Positions 20,176-30,155 of a stretch of DNA of 64,000 nucleotides are shown here, piece by piece. The stretch's first letter is position 1. Each line of letters opens with the position of its first letter. The DNA lies in the NCBI RefSeq assembly GCF_015207705.1, contig NZ_JADEWI010000034.1, positions 1 through 64,000 on the forward strand, written 5' to 3'. The stretch comes from Nostoc sp. LEGE 06077 (GTDB taxonomy: Bacteria; Cyanobacteriota; Cyanobacteriia; Cyanobacteriales; Nostocaceae). The notes beneath the pieces are model-generated. The model searched no databases, was not told the origin of the DNA, and worked only from the letters and a program-made list of their open reading frames with translations. The position numbers and the translations under genes are program-made.

Positions 20176-20961
20176 TTACATCGAATCTAAACGCTGACGT
20201 AATTTACTACTAAAGGTATCAATGACAGTCACCACTACCAACAGGACTAACATCATAGTTGTGGCTTTGTTGTATTCAAAACCATCGATGTAACTCTTTA
20301 ATTGAAAGCCAATTCCGCCAGCACCAACTACACCCAAAACTGAAGCGGCGCGGATATTATATTCAAACATCCATAAGGTGTAGCCTAAACCCAAGGGTAA
20401 GACTTGGGGTAAAATGCCGTACTGCATAATCTGAAATCTTGATGCACCCATCACTTGCAAAGATTCTAGAGATTTGGCGTTGACGGCTTCAATCGCTTGT
20501 TGATAAAACTTTGCTAAATAACCAATGGTATAAATTGCTAAGGCTAAAGTTCCGGCGGGTGCGCCTAAGCCTGTGGCGGCGACGAAAATCAAACCCAAAA
20601 TGATGGAAGGAACGGAACGGACAGCGTTTTGGAGTAAGTTGGCTAACCATTGCAACCAACGAGGCGCAACGTTACTAGCACTCGCTACTGCAATGGGTAA
20701 GGATAAAATTGCACCAACGGTAGTTCCCCATAAAGACATCTGCACTGTTTCTATGAGTGCTTTAATTGCTATATCTATAACTGTAGTATCAGGAGGAAAT
20801 AAGCGAGAAATAAAATCGGTGATGTAAGGCCAGCTAGATATCACCAATTCAAAATCGACTTTGATCCCTCGCAAAGCCCAAGCGTAAACTACAACAACAA
20901 TTAACAGGATGAGTAGGGGACTAATCCAAGGGTAACGACGAAGAGTTTTTGAATTTAACAT
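20176..20961 (-). CDS. phnE: Phosphonate/phosphite ABC transporter permease
   Basis: A 261-residue permease with about six membrane helices. Family-specific strings are FPPDTTVIDIAIKALIETVQMSLWG (begins about residue 55), RSVPSIILGLIFVAATGLGAPAGTLAL and the EAA-loop region with the ending GGIGFQLKSYIDGFEYNK. It passes the anion bound by PhnD through the inner membrane using the PhnC ATPase. The gene overlaps phnC by 7 bases, so the two are translationally coupled. No C-P lyase or phosphite dehydrogenase gene is in the window. Confidence 0.93.
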   Translation of the reverse strand: MLNSKTLRRYPWISPLLILLIVVVVYAWALRGIKVDFELVISSWPYITDFISRLFPPDTTVIDIAIKALIETVQMSLWGTTVGAILSLPIAVASASNVAPRWLQWLANLLQNAVRSVPSIILGLIFVAATGLGAPAGTLALAIYTIGYLAKFYQQAIEAVNAKSLESLQVMGASRFQIMQYGILPQVLPLGLGYTLWMFEYNIRAASVLGVVGAGGIGFQLKSYIDGFEYNKATTMMLVLLVVVTVIDTFSSKLRQRLDSM

Positions 20962-21683
20962 TTGATAAATTGGGCTTGCAAGTTTTCACAAAGTCCGTCG
21001 TAAACAATACGTCCTGCATCTAAGACGATCGCACGTTGTCCGTATTTTGCAGCTATACCTAAATCGTGCAGTACTGTCACAATTGTCATACCTTGCTGGT
21101 GCAGTTCCGATAAAGTTTCCATTACCTGTTGACAGGCGACAACATCTAAGCCGGTAATAGGTTCATCAGCTAAGAGTATCTGTGGTGATTGAATTAATGC
21201 ACGGGCGATCGCTACACGTTGTTGCTGTCCACCACTGAGTTGACTAGTTTTTTGATAGGCTTGTTCTTTTAAACCCAACTGTGCGAGTAAATCCATAGCT
21301 AAATTGCGATCGCGCCCTGGAAATCCCAACAATGTCTGCCAAGTTGTCCTGACACCCAATCTGCCACACAATACATTATCAATGGCTGACAACTGGCGAA
21401 TTAATCCACCGCCCTGAAATAACATCCCCACATTCCGGCGAATTTCGGGAAGTGTGCGGGGAGTCATAGTTACACCGTTGATGTGAATTTCTCCCTTGGT
21501 GAAGGGAACTAATCCCACCAGCGATCGCAATAATGTAGACTTACCCGCCCCATTAAGTCCCAGTAAAACAACAAACTCGCCCTGCTTGATTTGACAACTA
21601 ATGTCATTCAAGATGGGACGATTTAAAGCAGCAGTATACGCTGTTTCTAAGTTATGGCATTCAATTACACAATCATTCATCAA
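20955..21683 (-). CDS. phnC: Phosphonate/phosphite ABC transporter ATP-binding protein
   Basis: A 242-residue ABC ATPase with Walker A GLNGAGKST (about 42-50), signature LSGGQQQRVAIARAL (about 148-162), Walker B ILLADEP and a switch His in TVLHDLG. The subfamily is set by its partners phnD and phnE. Its ATG is separated from the phnD stop by 450 bases that hold structured repeat copy 2. The repeat therefore interrupts what is usually a compact operon and could lower or retune phnCE expression. Confidence 0.93.
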   Translation of the reverse strand: MMNDCVIECHNLETAYTAALNRPILNDISCQIKQGEFVVLLGLNGAGKSTLLRSLVGLVPFTKGEIHINGVTMTPRTLPEIRRNVGMLFQGGGLIRQLSAIDNVLCGRLGVRTTWQTLLGFPGRDRNLAMDLLAQLGLKEQAYQKTSQLSGGQQQRVAIARALIQSPQILLADEPITGLDVVACQQVMETLSELHQQGMTIVTVLHDLGIAAKYGQRAIVLDAGRIVYDGLCENLQAQFIKC

Positions 21684-21786
21684 TATGCGTCTCCATCACA
21701 GTGCTGTGTGCTGAGTTAAAAAGCTGCCGAGTATATAGTGTTTCCAACTCTGGTATGGTACAAAATTACCCCTCCCCAACCCTCAG

Positions 21787-21963
21787 CAAGCTAAGGTGTA
21801 CAAACAAGTCGAAAATTTGCAGTCTGAAACCGTATCCCGCCTAGAACTAAAGTTCCAGGCTAATAGCCAAAGTCCACGAAGCGTGGACTGTAAGAAATTT
21901 TTGGTTGAGTCATCTTCAGATGACTTGCGCTATGAGACTCGGAATTCATTCCGAGGCGGGACA
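21787..21963. repeat. Structured repeat, copy 2 (between phnC and phnD)
   Basis: About 85-90% identical to the copy at 19975-20151 and in the same orientation. Here the ends pair fully: TCCCGCCT and AGGCGGGA. Inner hairpins include AGTCCACGAAGCGTGGACT and CTCGGAATTCATTCCGAG. Loop changes relative to copy 1 leave the stems intact (for example TGAGA to TCAGA), which suggests the fold matters. Confidence 0.85.
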
Positions 21964-22135
21964 GATGCACTACACGAATATTTGTGTGACACCGTAGCCT
22001 TTGCAAGGGTACGGTGCGCGACAGCGCGGGTGGGGTATATTTTATCTGCTTGGGAATTGCTATATTACAGAATTTATTAAGTATGAAGTACTTTTTCTTC
22101 ACTCAGCACTAAATACTCAGCACTCAGCACTCAAA

Positions 22136-23122
22136 TTAAGGTGCAATTCCAATTCTTGTTAGGGCATCACGAATTGGGGCAAGATGACGGTTATGATCAA
22201 CTCTCACCAATTCTGTAGAGTTGTATAAGTTGCGTAATAGTTGGTTATTTTGTGATTGATTTAACTTGAGTAGAGCGTTGATTAATCTTTCTCTATCTTG
22301 AACTGGGACATCATCATCAATGGCAATACCGTGGGCGGGGACACCAGAGATTTTATACAGTACGCGCAACTGGCTTTTTTCTTGGGCGGTGATGTACGGA
22401 GAGAACATAGCATACTCTGAGACAACCGCTACATCTGCTTGTCCGCGCACTACAGATTGCAAAGCTTTGCTGTAATTACCACCATAAGCCACTTGACCGA
22501 AGAAACCATCAAGGCGATCGCGGTTAGGGACAAATCCTTGTTTCACCAACTCACTCACCGGGAAAATAAATCCTGAACCAGAAGTTGGAGAAGTAAAGGC
22601 CATTCGCTTACCCCGCAGTTGTCCTAGGGTTGCTTGAGCAGTATTTCTGGTTTTGAGGGAACTATTGCTAGGAACGACAAATATTGAGTTATAGGTGTAT
22701 CTACCAGAGTAATTATCACGCACTTCCGCTAGATACAACTTAGCATTTGCCAACTGTTCAGCCTTCAACGCCGGACGGCTACTTAAAAAAGCCACATCAG
22801 CGCGATTTGCTCTCAACGCTTCCACCGCCGCAGTATCATCACCAATCTGTGCTTTGACGGGAATTTTTAACTCGTTAGAGAGAAACTTTGCTACAGAGTT
22901 GGCTTTACTTTGCAAGTCTGTGGAGTCAGAACGACTAGGAAAAATTACTGTTAAACTATTTAGTCTTCTGCCTTGGGCAAGTAAGTGTGGCGTTTGTTGA
23001 TTAGGAATAGCGTTAGCATTAGCATCAGTTGTCTGCATCGCCCCAAAACTGCCAACAGCCAAACCAGTTATCGCCGCAAAGGCAGCACCAGCACCCAATA
23101 CACCCTTTTTACTCACACTCAT
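22136..23122 (-). CDS. phnD: Phosphate/phosphite/phosphonate substrate-binding protein
   Basis: A 328-residue periplasmic binding protein. A signal sequence with lysines, a hydrophobic core (GVLGAGAAFAAITGLAVGS) and an alanine-rich end (TDANANA) precedes the PhnD fold: VIFPSRSDSTDLQSKANSV, ADVAFLSSRPAL, GKRMAFTSPTSGSGF and AYGGNYSKALQSVVRGQADV. I start at the ATG at 23122, because GGGGAG lies at good distance; the frame stays open 14 codons further up. It is the first gene of the phnD-C-E set. The ligand cannot be read from sequence. Confidence 0.93.
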   Translation of the reverse strand: MSVSKKGVLGAGAAFAAITGLAVGSFGAMQTTDANANAIPNQQTPHLLAQGRRLNSLTVIFPSRSDSTDLQSKANSVAKFLSNELKIPVKAQIGDDTAAVEALRANRADVAFLSSRPALKAEQLANAKLYLAEVRDNYSGRYTYNSIFVVPSNSSLKTRNTAQATLGQLRGKRMAFTSPTSGSGFIFPVSELVKQGFVPNRDRLDGFFGQVAYGGNYSKALQSVVRGQADVAVVSEYAMFSPYITAQEKSQLRVLYKISGVPAHGIAIDDDVPVQDRERLINALLKLNQSQNNQLLRNLYNSTELVRVDHNRHLAPIRDALTRIGIAP

Positions 23123-23591
23123 TTCTAACTCCCCATTAGGAACTATTAGCAGTATTTTTGACAATGACTTTCAACTATCTCAACAAAAGAATCTAGAACT
23201 TTTGGGAATAAAAGTCAATATGAATTGGGTGATTAAATACGGCAACAGGTTGTTAACTAGCTAGAAAATAGGAACTAGGGGCTAGAAAAAGGTTGTGAGA
23301 TTTCTGAAAGCAGCGGTTTTTTGAAGAATTTAAATATTTATGATTATCCAAATCTTTGCCAAAAAGATCTTCTGATAAATTCTGCATTTATTAATTACGA
23401 ATTACGCATGATTAATCATGGCTTTATTTGGCAGATTCGTTACAAGATTGGGGTGTAAACTCTAATACATACAGGGTAACTACTCAGTACGCATTACCCA
23501 TTACGGATTGAGAAAGACTTAATGCTTGGCAATGCAGCCAGTTGTGCGATCGCAGCGTCAAAATAGTATTATATGTTTAATCATCAAAGAT
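23123..23591. other. Gap between divergent phnD and Uma2 gene
   Basis: About 470 bases, AT-rich, with an STRR-like stretch (AACTAGCTAGAAAATAGGAACTAGG) near 23257-23290. Promoters for both genes must lie here. No Pho box (three CTTAACCT-like repeats) is evident to me. Confidence 0.45.
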
Positions 23592-24371
23592 ATGACTATA
23601 TTTCCTCACTACATCCCGCAATCTGATCCGCCGCGTCCTCCTTGGGAAACGCTGCCAACAATGTATGATTTACCCAGCGATAACCCAGAGGAACCAGGTT
23701 TGCCAGACGATTTTCATTTTTTACAACCGTTACTTTTATATTTAACTTTTCAACCCATTAATTGGAACCCAGAGTTGGTTTATAGTGCTGCTGACCTCAA
23801 TCTTTATTATGATTTGCAGCATCCTTTATGGTATAAACGCCCAGATTGGTTTGGGGTTGTGGGAGTAAAAAAACTCTACAAAGGTGAAGATTTGCGGTTA
23901 AGTTATGTCACTTGGCAAGAAACTGCAAATCCTTTTGTGATTGTGGAATTATTATCACCCGGCACAGAAGTGGAAGACTTAGGAACCAGCGAAAAAGCAG
24001 AAGATAAACCGCCGAGTAAATGGGACGTTTATGAAAAAATTTTGCGGATTCCTTACTATATTGTTTTTAGTGGTTATACCAATCAACTCCAGGCATTTGG
24101 GTTAGTTGGTGGTCATTATGAACCAATAAATTTAACTAATGGACGCATACTTATGCCAGAGTTAAGTTTAAGTTTGGGTGTATGGCAAGGTGCATTTCGA
24201 GATATTGAAAGATTATGGTTACGGTGGTTCACCCTAGAAGGGGAATTGATACCTGAACCTACAGAAGAAGTTGCGGCGGCTAATGAACGGGTAATGATTG
24301 CTGAACAGAAAGCAGAAAAATTAGCTGAACGGTTACGTCAATTGGGTGTAAATCCCGATGAGATGGAATAA
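23592..24371 (+). CDS. Uma2 family (DUF820) protein
   Basis: A 259-residue Uma2/DUF820 protein with the core KRPDWFGVVGVKKLY (about 78-92), ANPFVIVELLSPGTEVEDLG (about 111-130), WDVYEKILRIPYYIVFSGY (about 147-165) and a C-terminal coiled coil (about 225-255, NERVMIAEQKAEKLAERLRQLG). The N-terminal frame is open for 22 more codons, but the ATG at 23592 (MTIFPHYIPQSDPPRPP) gives the usual family start. Same subfamily as 1172-1906. Function unknown. Confidence 0.8.
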   Translation: MTIFPHYIPQSDPPRPPWETLPTMYDLPSDNPEEPGLPDDFHFLQPLLLYLTFQPINWNPELVYSAADLNLYYDLQHPLWYKRPDWFGVVGVKKLYKGEDLRLSYVTWQETANPFVIVELLSPGTEVEDLGTSEKAEDKPPSKWDVYEKILRIPYYIVFSGYTNQLQAFGLVGGHYEPINLTNGRILMPELSLSLGVWQGAFRDIERLWLRWFTLEGELIPEPTEEVAAANERVMIAEQKAEKLAERLRQLGVNPDEME

Positions 24372-24449
24372 ACCCCTAGATAGACTTGCGATCGCTCAAA
24401 GATTGTCACAATTAATCACAAGAATAGTTATTTTTGGACAATCAAACCT

Positions 24450-25346
24450 ATGGGCTTCGGTATTGGTGATTTATTCTGGATTTTTCTGCTGCTTTCTTCT
24501 CTACAACCCCTCTGGCAAAAACGCCAAGTAGAATATCGGCGTGTTCGCAGCCTCCAAGAATTCCAGCAGCAACGCAAAAGCCGGGTGATTTTGCTGATAC
24601 ATCGGCAAGAATCCATCAGCTTACTGGGTATTCCTATCTCCCGCTACATCACAATTGAAGACTCAGAACAAATCCTGCGGGCAATTCGCCTCACCCCGCC
24701 AGATGTTCCGATTGATTTAATCCTGCACACTCCCGGTGGTTTGGTACTCGCTACCGAACAAATAGCTAGGGCATTAATTCGTCACCCTGCAAAAGTCACC
24801 GTTTTTGTCCCCCATTACGCCATGAGTGGCGGCACAATGCTGGCCTTAGCTGCTGATGAAATTGTGATGGATGCTAATGCTGTATTGGGGCCAGTTGATC
24901 CCCAGTTAGGAAATTTCCCCGCAGCCAGTATTTTAAAAGTAGTTAAAGATAAACCTATCGGTGAAATTGATGATCAAACTTTGATCATGGCAGACTTGTC
25001 AGAGAAGGCTATTCAACAAGTACAACGCTTTGTGCGGACTCTGCTGAAAGATAATATTCCTCAACAAAAAGTTCAGCCAGAAAATATTGAACCGATTATC
25101 GAAGCTTTGACAACCGGACGAGTTACTCACGATTATCCCATCACAGTGGAAGAAGCCACAGAAATGGGGTTGCCCATCACCGTCGGACTACCCCGTTCCA
25201 TTTACGATCTGATGGATTTATATCCCCAACCCCAGGGAGGACGGCCAAGCGTACAGTACATTCCCATGCCTTACGATGACCGTCGTCCAATTTTACCAAC
25301 GCCCAAAGGTAGACCTTTAGAAGAAACTAATCAAAGACTACAGTGA
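24450..25346 (+). CDS. Membrane-anchored Clp-fold serine protease (SDH proteinase family)
   Basis: A 298-residue protein with an N-terminal membrane helix (about 5-20) and a ClpP/SppA-like fold of the PF01972 family. LILHTPGG (about 90-97) forms the oxyanion part, YAMSGGTMLALAADEI (about 127-142) carries the nucleophile Ser, and VLGPVDPQLG follows. Family members act on membrane proteins or short peptides, but substrates are mostly unknown. The C-terminus is proline-rich. It lies alone between STRR tracts. Confidence 0.85.
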   Translation: MGFGIGDLFWIFLLLSSLQPLWQKRQVEYRRVRSLQEFQQQRKSRVILLIHRQESISLLGIPISRYITIEDSEQILRAIRLTPPDVPIDLILHTPGGLVLATEQIARALIRHPAKVTVFVPHYAMSGGTMLALAADEIVMDANAVLGPVDPQLGNFPAASILKVVKDKPIGEIDDQTLIMADLSEKAIQQVQRFVRTLLKDNIPQQKVQPENIEPIIEALTTGRVTHDYPITVEEATEMGLPITVGLPRSIYDLMDLYPQPQGGRPSVQYIPMPYDDRRPILPTPKGRPLEETNQRLQ

Positions 25347-25467
25347 ACAGTGAACAGTAAAAAGTGAACAGTAAACAGTTAAATCCTTGGGTCTAAGTCC
25401 CCCAGATGTTACTGAGCTTGTCGAAGTATACGCTGTCTGGACTGATAACTGATAACTGATAACTGAT
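25343..25467. repeat. STRR tracts
   Basis: GAACAGT/GAACAGTAAA 7-9-mers at 25343-25379 and four copies of ACTGATA at 25439-25466. A HIP1-free spacer with palindrome-like TACTGAGCTTGTCGAAGTA lies between. Confidence 0.75.
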
Positions 25468-26136
25468 TTAAGGTGTTGGTGTCGCTGTTGGTGTTGGTGT
25501 TTCTGTTGATGTCGTCGTTGGTGTTGGTGTTGGTGTTGGTGTAGTTTGTGGTTTAGCTGTTGGTGTCGCTGTTGGTATCGCTGTTGGCGTAGTTTGTGGT
25601 TTAGACGTTGGTTTAGCTGTTGGTTTAACCGTCGGCTGGGGTGACGATGGAGATTGAGGCTTACCTACAATTTCCTTTGCGTCTGCATTTAGCTTCTGAC
25701 GGAGTGCTAAATTAGCAATTCCCGTTTCTTGAAGCTGATTTTTTTTCTGATATTCCTTAATTAACTGTTCTGTACGCGGGCCAAAGAATTGATCACGCGG
25801 GAGAGGGGGATTTGCTTTAAGTACTAAATTTAAATTAGCTTGCAGGATTTGCACGATGTCGGCAGCTAAATCTTGGGTTTTGGGGCCTGCTATACCGTCA
25901 ACACTAAGCTTGTAGCCTTTTTGAAAATCTCGGATGGCCTTTTTCGTTTCCTCGTCTGTTAGAGGTGTATTCGAAACTTTCACTTTGTAACCTAGCCCAT
26001 GCAACACAGCACGTAATTCTTGAGGCGTATAGTTACGTTGACGAGCAGCAAAGGAACTGCCAGCAATTAGTACACTGGTACTTACTAAGCAAGTAGCGGC
26101 AATAATTGCGCTGGTTTTATTAAACCCACACCACAT
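25468..26136 (-). CDS. Secreted peptidoglycan-binding-domain protein with Pro/Thr tail
   Basis: A 222-residue exported protein: signal peptide (1-31, ends SSFAA), one peptidoglycan-binding type 1 domain (about 38-85, with AIRDFQKGYKLSVDGIAG) and a weaker second unit (about 100-150, FGPRTEQLIKEYQKKNQL). The tail (about 160-222) is a low-complexity Pro/Thr run built from PTATPTAKPQTT-like units, coded by repeated GTTGGTGTCGCT-type DNA on the plus strand. It is likely to sit in the cell wall. The tail length will vary between strains. Confidence 0.85.
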   Translation of the reverse strand: MWCGFNKTSAIIAATCLVSTSVLIAGSSFAARQRNYTPQELRAVLHGLGYKVKVSNTPLTDEETKKAIRDFQKGYKLSVDGIAGPKTQDLAADIVQILQANLNLVLKANPPLPRDQFFGPRTEQLIKEYQKKNQLQETGIANLALRQKLNADAKEIVGKPQSPSSPQPTVKPTAKPTSKPQTTPTAIPTATPTAKPQTTPTPTPTPTTTSTETPTPTATPTP

Positions 26137-26375
26137 ATCTCAAACTCCTTGCAGTTAAATCAGCATTATATGATTAACAGGTGCATTTTACGTTTCTTGA
26201 AGACTGTTGTCTCAATGTTTAATCATTTGTGATTAATTAAAATTAACTAATCTATATTGATATAAAATTTTTGCAATTTTGCTTAAGAAGTATTGAGATT
26301 TTCTATTTCCTCTGCTCAACTCTCTAGTTGGGTTATAACTAAATACTTAAAGCTTGTATAATCTAAAACAAAAAA

Positions 26376-27827
26376 ATGGTTAATCAAACATTGCCAAAAC
26401 AAAAGAACCTTTGGTTTGAAAGATTGATGGCATTGCTTGCCACAGTCAACTTAGGCTTAGTTATGTTTGATTTGACTTATGTACAATGGCGTGATTTCTA
26501 CTTGCGGAGATTACCTAAAGTTACCCAAATATATGATCCAATTAAAGGCATCGCTGCCCATAGAGAAACCCAAAGTTATTTACAAGCCGTAGATGCACTC
26601 AAAGAACAGATAAGTCAGACAGGTTTAACATCACCACAGGCAAAGGCAAAGCTAGACGAACTCAGTCGCCTGAGTGTCGAGATGATTGATACCAACCCGT
26701 TTGCTGGGGTTGGCAAAAGTGGTACTCTAGAAAAAATTAAAAACCGGATGCGCGATCGCATCGGTAAAGATTCCGCCAAGCAGTCCTTTAACACTTTCTG
26801 GAGTCAAGCTTATCTCTCCGAAAAAGGCTGGAATCAAGAATTTACTTTTTTTAATCAAAAAATTAGTCCGTTAATTGGTAGCAACTACTACCGCCAAATT
26901 GGGGAAAATAGCGAATATTTCGATGATTTTTGGCTGATAGACCTACCATTTATCACGATATTTGCTATTGAGTTTCTGGCACGTATATTTTATATCAAAC
27001 GTCGTCATCCTGGTTCCGGCTGGTTAAATGCCATATCTTACCGCTGGTATGACTTATTTTTGCTCATCCCATTTTGCCGTTGGTTGCGAGTTATACCTGT
27101 AGTCGTCCGGCTTGACCAAGCCAAACTATTAGATCTCCAACCATTACAGCACCAAATTAATCAATCAGTTGTCGCAAATTTTGCCGAAGAACTCACAGAA
27201 ATTGTCATCGTGAGGGTAATCAACCAAATTCAAATCTCGATTAAACAAGGGGATTTCACCCGGTGGATATCGCAACAAGAGAACTTACGCCCTTATGTCG
27301 ATATCAATAATGTCAATGAAATAGAAGCGATCGCCAGCCTTCTCGTGCAAACCGTTGTCTACCAAGTTTTACCCAAAATTCAGCCTGACTTAGCGGCGAT
27401 TTTGCGCCACAACATCGACATGGTGTTAAATCAAGTTCCCATGTACCGCAACCTCCAAGCCTTCCCCGGAATTGGACAAGCCCAAACCCAACTCAGCGAA
27501 CAACTAGCAACTCAAATCACCAGCAGCTTATACAGTGCTTTAGTCAGCGCCATCCAAGATCCTGAAGGTGCAAAACTCACAAATCAACTTGTGCAAAGTT
27601 TCACCACCGCCTTAGGCGCAGAAGTGCAGCAAAAAAAAGTAATTGCCGAAATTCAAAGCTTATTATTTGATTTCCTTGAAGAAGTCAAGCTCAACTACGT
27701 ACAACGCCTCTCCCAAGAAGATATCGAGACAATCGTCGAGCAAACCAGACAGCTAAGAACACAACCATACATTCAGCCAATAGTAGAGCAAAGTTCTGCG
27801 ATCGTGGAAAAAAAGTATGAAGTATGA
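26376..27827 (+). CDS. Conserved cyanobacterial membrane protein, unknown
   Basis: A 483-residue protein. One N-terminal hydrophobic segment (about 15-32), a helical domain, a membrane region at about 188-240 (FWLIDLPFITIFAIEFLARI, then WYDLFLLIPFCRWLRVIPVV) that resembles the first helices of ion-channel voltage sensors, and a long helical C-terminal part (about 250-483) rich in Gln/Leu. I recognise it as conserved in filamentous cyanobacteria but without a role. A channel function would be speculation; no pore signature is seen. Confidence 0.7.
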   Translation: MVNQTLPKQKNLWFERLMALLATVNLGLVMFDLTYVQWRDFYLRRLPKVTQIYDPIKGIAAHRETQSYLQAVDALKEQISQTGLTSPQAKAKLDELSRLSVEMIDTNPFAGVGKSGTLEKIKNRMRDRIGKDSAKQSFNTFWSQAYLSEKGWNQEFTFFNQKISPLIGSNYYRQIGENSEYFDDFWLIDLPFITIFAIEFLARIFYIKRRHPGSGWLNAISYRWYDLFLLIPFCRWLRVIPVVVRLDQAKLLDLQPLQHQINQSVVANFAEELTEIVIVRVINQIQISIKQGDFTRWISQQENLRPYVDINNVNEIEAIASLLVQTVVYQVLPKIQPDLAAILRHNIDMVLNQVPMYRNLQAFPGIGQAQTQLSEQLATQITSSLYSALVSAIQDPEGAKLTNQLVQSFTTALGAEVQQKKVIAEIQSLLFDFLEEVKLNYVQRLSQEDIETIVEQTRQLRTQPYIQPIVEQSSAIVEKKYEV

Positions 27828-27972
27828 AATTTCATTCTTTTGCCTCCTGCCCCCTGCCTCCTGCCTTTTGACCATTGACTATTGACTCTTAGAGAAATGC
27901 GCTACACTCAATTTAGGGCGAACTATCATCAGTTCGTTACAAGACTTCTTGGAAGATATCCCTATCGCAGGA

Positions 27973-27996
27973 AGTGGGTCGAAGCCCACTTTTTTT
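27973..27996 (+). promoter_or_regulatory. Attenuator-like hairpin in the rimP leader
   Basis: AGTGGG and CCCACT pair around a TCGAAG loop and are followed by TTTTTTT, ending 14 bases before the rimP start codon. This is an intrinsic terminator by form, placed in the leader of the rimP-nusA-ylxR-infB cluster. Since NusA acts at such hairpins, feedback control is plausible. The inference is from position only. Confidence 0.7.
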
Positions 27997-28009
27997 ATTG
28001 AAATTTCGC

Positions 28010-28471
28010 ATGACTCATCCGTTAGTCCCACAAATTATAGATTTGGCGACACCAGTAGCAACAGAACTGGGATTAGAAGTCGTTGGCGCAGTTTTTCACA
28101 CTAACCAACGTCCACCCGTATTGCGGATCGATATCCGCAATCCCCAGCAGGATACTGGTTTGCAGGATTGTGAAAGGATGAGCCGCGCTTTAGAACCCTG
28201 CTTAGATGCGGCGGAGATCATTCCAGATGCCTATGTTTTGGAGGTGTCTAGTCCAGGTATTTCGCGGCAATTGGTAACTGACAGAGAATTTATTTCCTTC
28301 AAAGGATTTCCTGTAATTGTCACCACTTCGCCACCCCACGACGGACAACCAGAGTGGAATGGTCAGTTGATTCGCCGGGATGAAACCAACATTTATTTAA
28401 ATCAAAAAGGTCGGGTAGTAGAGATTCCTCGTTCTCTTATTACTAGGGTGCAACTAGACGAACGTCGATAA
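28010..28471 (+). CDS. rimP: Ribosome maturation factor RimP
   Basis: A 153-residue RimP (YhbC family), needed for 30S subunit maturation. Visible features: [23 protein letters not shown] (about 20-42), [31 protein letters not shown] (from about 54) and a C-terminal Sm-like domain. I start at the ATG at 28010 ([11 protein letters not shown]), because the frame upstream passes through the attenuator hairpin. Head of the rimP-nusA-ylxR-infB order shared by most bacteria. Confidence 0.95.
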   Translation: MTHPLVPQIIDLATPVATELGLEVVGAVFHTNQRPPVLRIDIRNPQQDTGLQDCERMSRALEPCLDAAEIIPDAYVLEVSSPGISRQLVTDREFISFKGFPVIVTTSPPHDGQPEWNGQLIRRDETNIYLNQKGRVVEIPRSLITRVQLDERR

Positions 28472-28474
28472 ACG

Positions 28475-28606
28475 AGGGTTTAGGGTCTAGAAGAGATTAG
28501 CGGCTAGAGACTAGGGAGTAGAGTCAAACTTATCTCTAATCCCTATTCGTTAATGCTCAATTTTAGCTTTCTATTTTCTCAACCCTAGCCCCTATTCCCT
28601 ATTTTC
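28475..28606. repeat. STRR-like spacer between rimP and nusA
   Basis: Degenerate TAGGGTCTAGAAGA / CTAGAGACTAGGGAGTAG and CCCTATTCCCTATTTTC units fill the gap. Confidence 0.55.
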
Positions 28607-28621
28607 TAAAGGAGATTGCTT

Positions 28622-29932
28622 ATGTCAATGGTTAGTCTACCAGGATTAAAAGAATTAATTGAAAGCATTAGTCGTGAACGAAATTTGCCTCGTTTGGCAG
28701 TTCAATCAGCAATTAGAGAAGCACTGCTAAAAGGTTATGAGCGTTATCGTCGCGCTCAAAATTTAGAACGCAAGCAGTTTGATGAAGATTACTTTGATAA
28801 TTTTGAAGTCGAACTCGATATCGATGACGAAGGATTTCGCGTTCTCTCCACAAAAACCATCGTTGAAGAAGTTAGTAACACCGACCATCAAATTTCCTTA
28901 GACGAAGTGCAACAAGTCGCCCCAGAAGCTCAATTAGGAGATTCTGTCGTTTTGGATGTCACCCCCGACCAAGGAGAATTTGGTCGGATGGCAGCTATGC
29001 AAACCAAGCAAGTGCTGGCGCAAAAATTACGGGATCAACAACGCCAAATGGTGCAGGAAGAGTTCCAAGATTTAGAAGGAACTGTACTGCAAGCCAGAGT
29101 TCTGCGATTTGAAAGACAATCGGTAATTTTAGCTGTCAGCAGTACTTTTGGTCAGCCAGAAGTCGAAGCCGAATTACCCAAGAGAGAACAGCTACCAAAC
29201 GATAATTATCGAGCTAATGCCACCTTTAAGGTGTACCTGAAGAAAGTTTCTCAAGGGCAGCAACGAGGGCCACAACTTCTCGTATCCCGTGCTGATGCTG
29301 GGTTAGTCGTTTATTTATTTGCCAACGAAGTCCCAGAAATCGAGGACGAAGTAGTACGAATAGTCGCCGTAGCGCGAGAAGCTAATCCGCCATCTCGTTA
29401 CGTCGGCCCCCGAACTAAAATCGCTGTAGATACCTTAGATCGCGATGTTGACCCTGTAGGTGCTTGTATTGGCGCACGGGGATCAAGAATTCAAGTAGTA
29501 GTGAATGAGCTACGCGGCGAAAAAATTGACGTGATTCGCTGGTCTCCAGACCCAGCAACATATATTGCCAACGCCTTGAGTCCCGCTAGAGTCGATGAAG
29601 TCCGGCTGATGGATCCAGAAACGCGGCAAACTCACGTATTAGTAGCCGAAGACCAGCTGAGTTTGGCAATTGGCAAAGAAGGACAAAACGTTCGCCTCGC
29701 AGCCCGCCTGACTGGTTGGAAAATAGATATTAAAGATAAAGCCAAATATGACTATGTGGGCGAAGACACCAGATTTGCCGCTGCGCGTGCTAAAGCTCAA
29801 CTAGAGCAAGAAGAAATGGATCTAGAGGACGATGACGAACTAGAAGATGATGATATGGAATTAGACGAATTTGATGAGCAAAATCAACAAGATTTAGACG
29901 ATGAATCTTTTGCTACGGGTGAAGACGATTAA
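28622..29932 (+). CDS. nusA: Transcription termination/antitermination factor NusA
   Basis: A 436-residue NusA. N-terminal RNA polymerase-binding domain (1-135), S1 domain (about 140-210), and two KH domains with [20 protein letters not shown] and [21 protein letters not shown]. The C-terminus (about 395-436) is a long acidic tail ([17 protein letters not shown]) in place of the two acidic repeats of E. coli NusA. The ATG at 28622 has AAAGGAG seven bases upstream. It pauses and terminates transcription and may act on the rimP leader hairpin. Confidence 0.97.
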   Translation: MSMVSLPGLKELIESISRERNLPRLAVQSAIREALLKGYERYRRAQNLERKQFDEDYFDNFEVELDIDDEGFRVLSTKTIVEEVSNTDHQISLDEVQQVAPEAQLGDSVVLDVTPDQGEFGRMAAMQTKQVLAQKLRDQQRQMVQEEFQDLEGTVLQARVLRFERQSVILAVSSTFGQPEVEAELPKREQLPNDNYRANATFKVYLKKVSQGQQRGPQLLVSRADAGLVVYLFANEVPEIEDEVVRIVAVAREANPPSRYVGPRTKIAVDTLDRDVDPVGACIGARGSRIQVVVNELRGEKIDVIRWSPDPATYIANALSPARVDEVRLMDPETRQTHVLVAEDQLSLAIGKEGQNVRLAARLTGWKIDIKDKAKYDYVGEDTRFAAARAKAQLEQEEMDLEDDDELEDDDMELDEFDEQNQQDLDDESFATGEDD

Positions 29933-30155
29933 TTTCTTAGTTAGGGACAGTTCTGGTAATATTTACCTCAGTAAGAGTTTTAATAATTACTTGTGAAAAG
30001 ATGAGGTATAAGTCAAAAGTTAGCTATACTAGCTGGACTTTCCTATAAAAATAATGACTGGTAATTTCTTGATGAAATCAATAAAAAATCCAAAATTGCT
30101 CAATGGGGTAAATCAAAAATCCAAAATTATTTGACCCCATGCCGATCAAAAACTG

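Noticed and set aside
21796-22102. Frames of 80-94 codons on both strands across the structured repeat
   Set aside because: They arise from the hairpin-rich repeat and are not kept in the second copy at 19975-20151.
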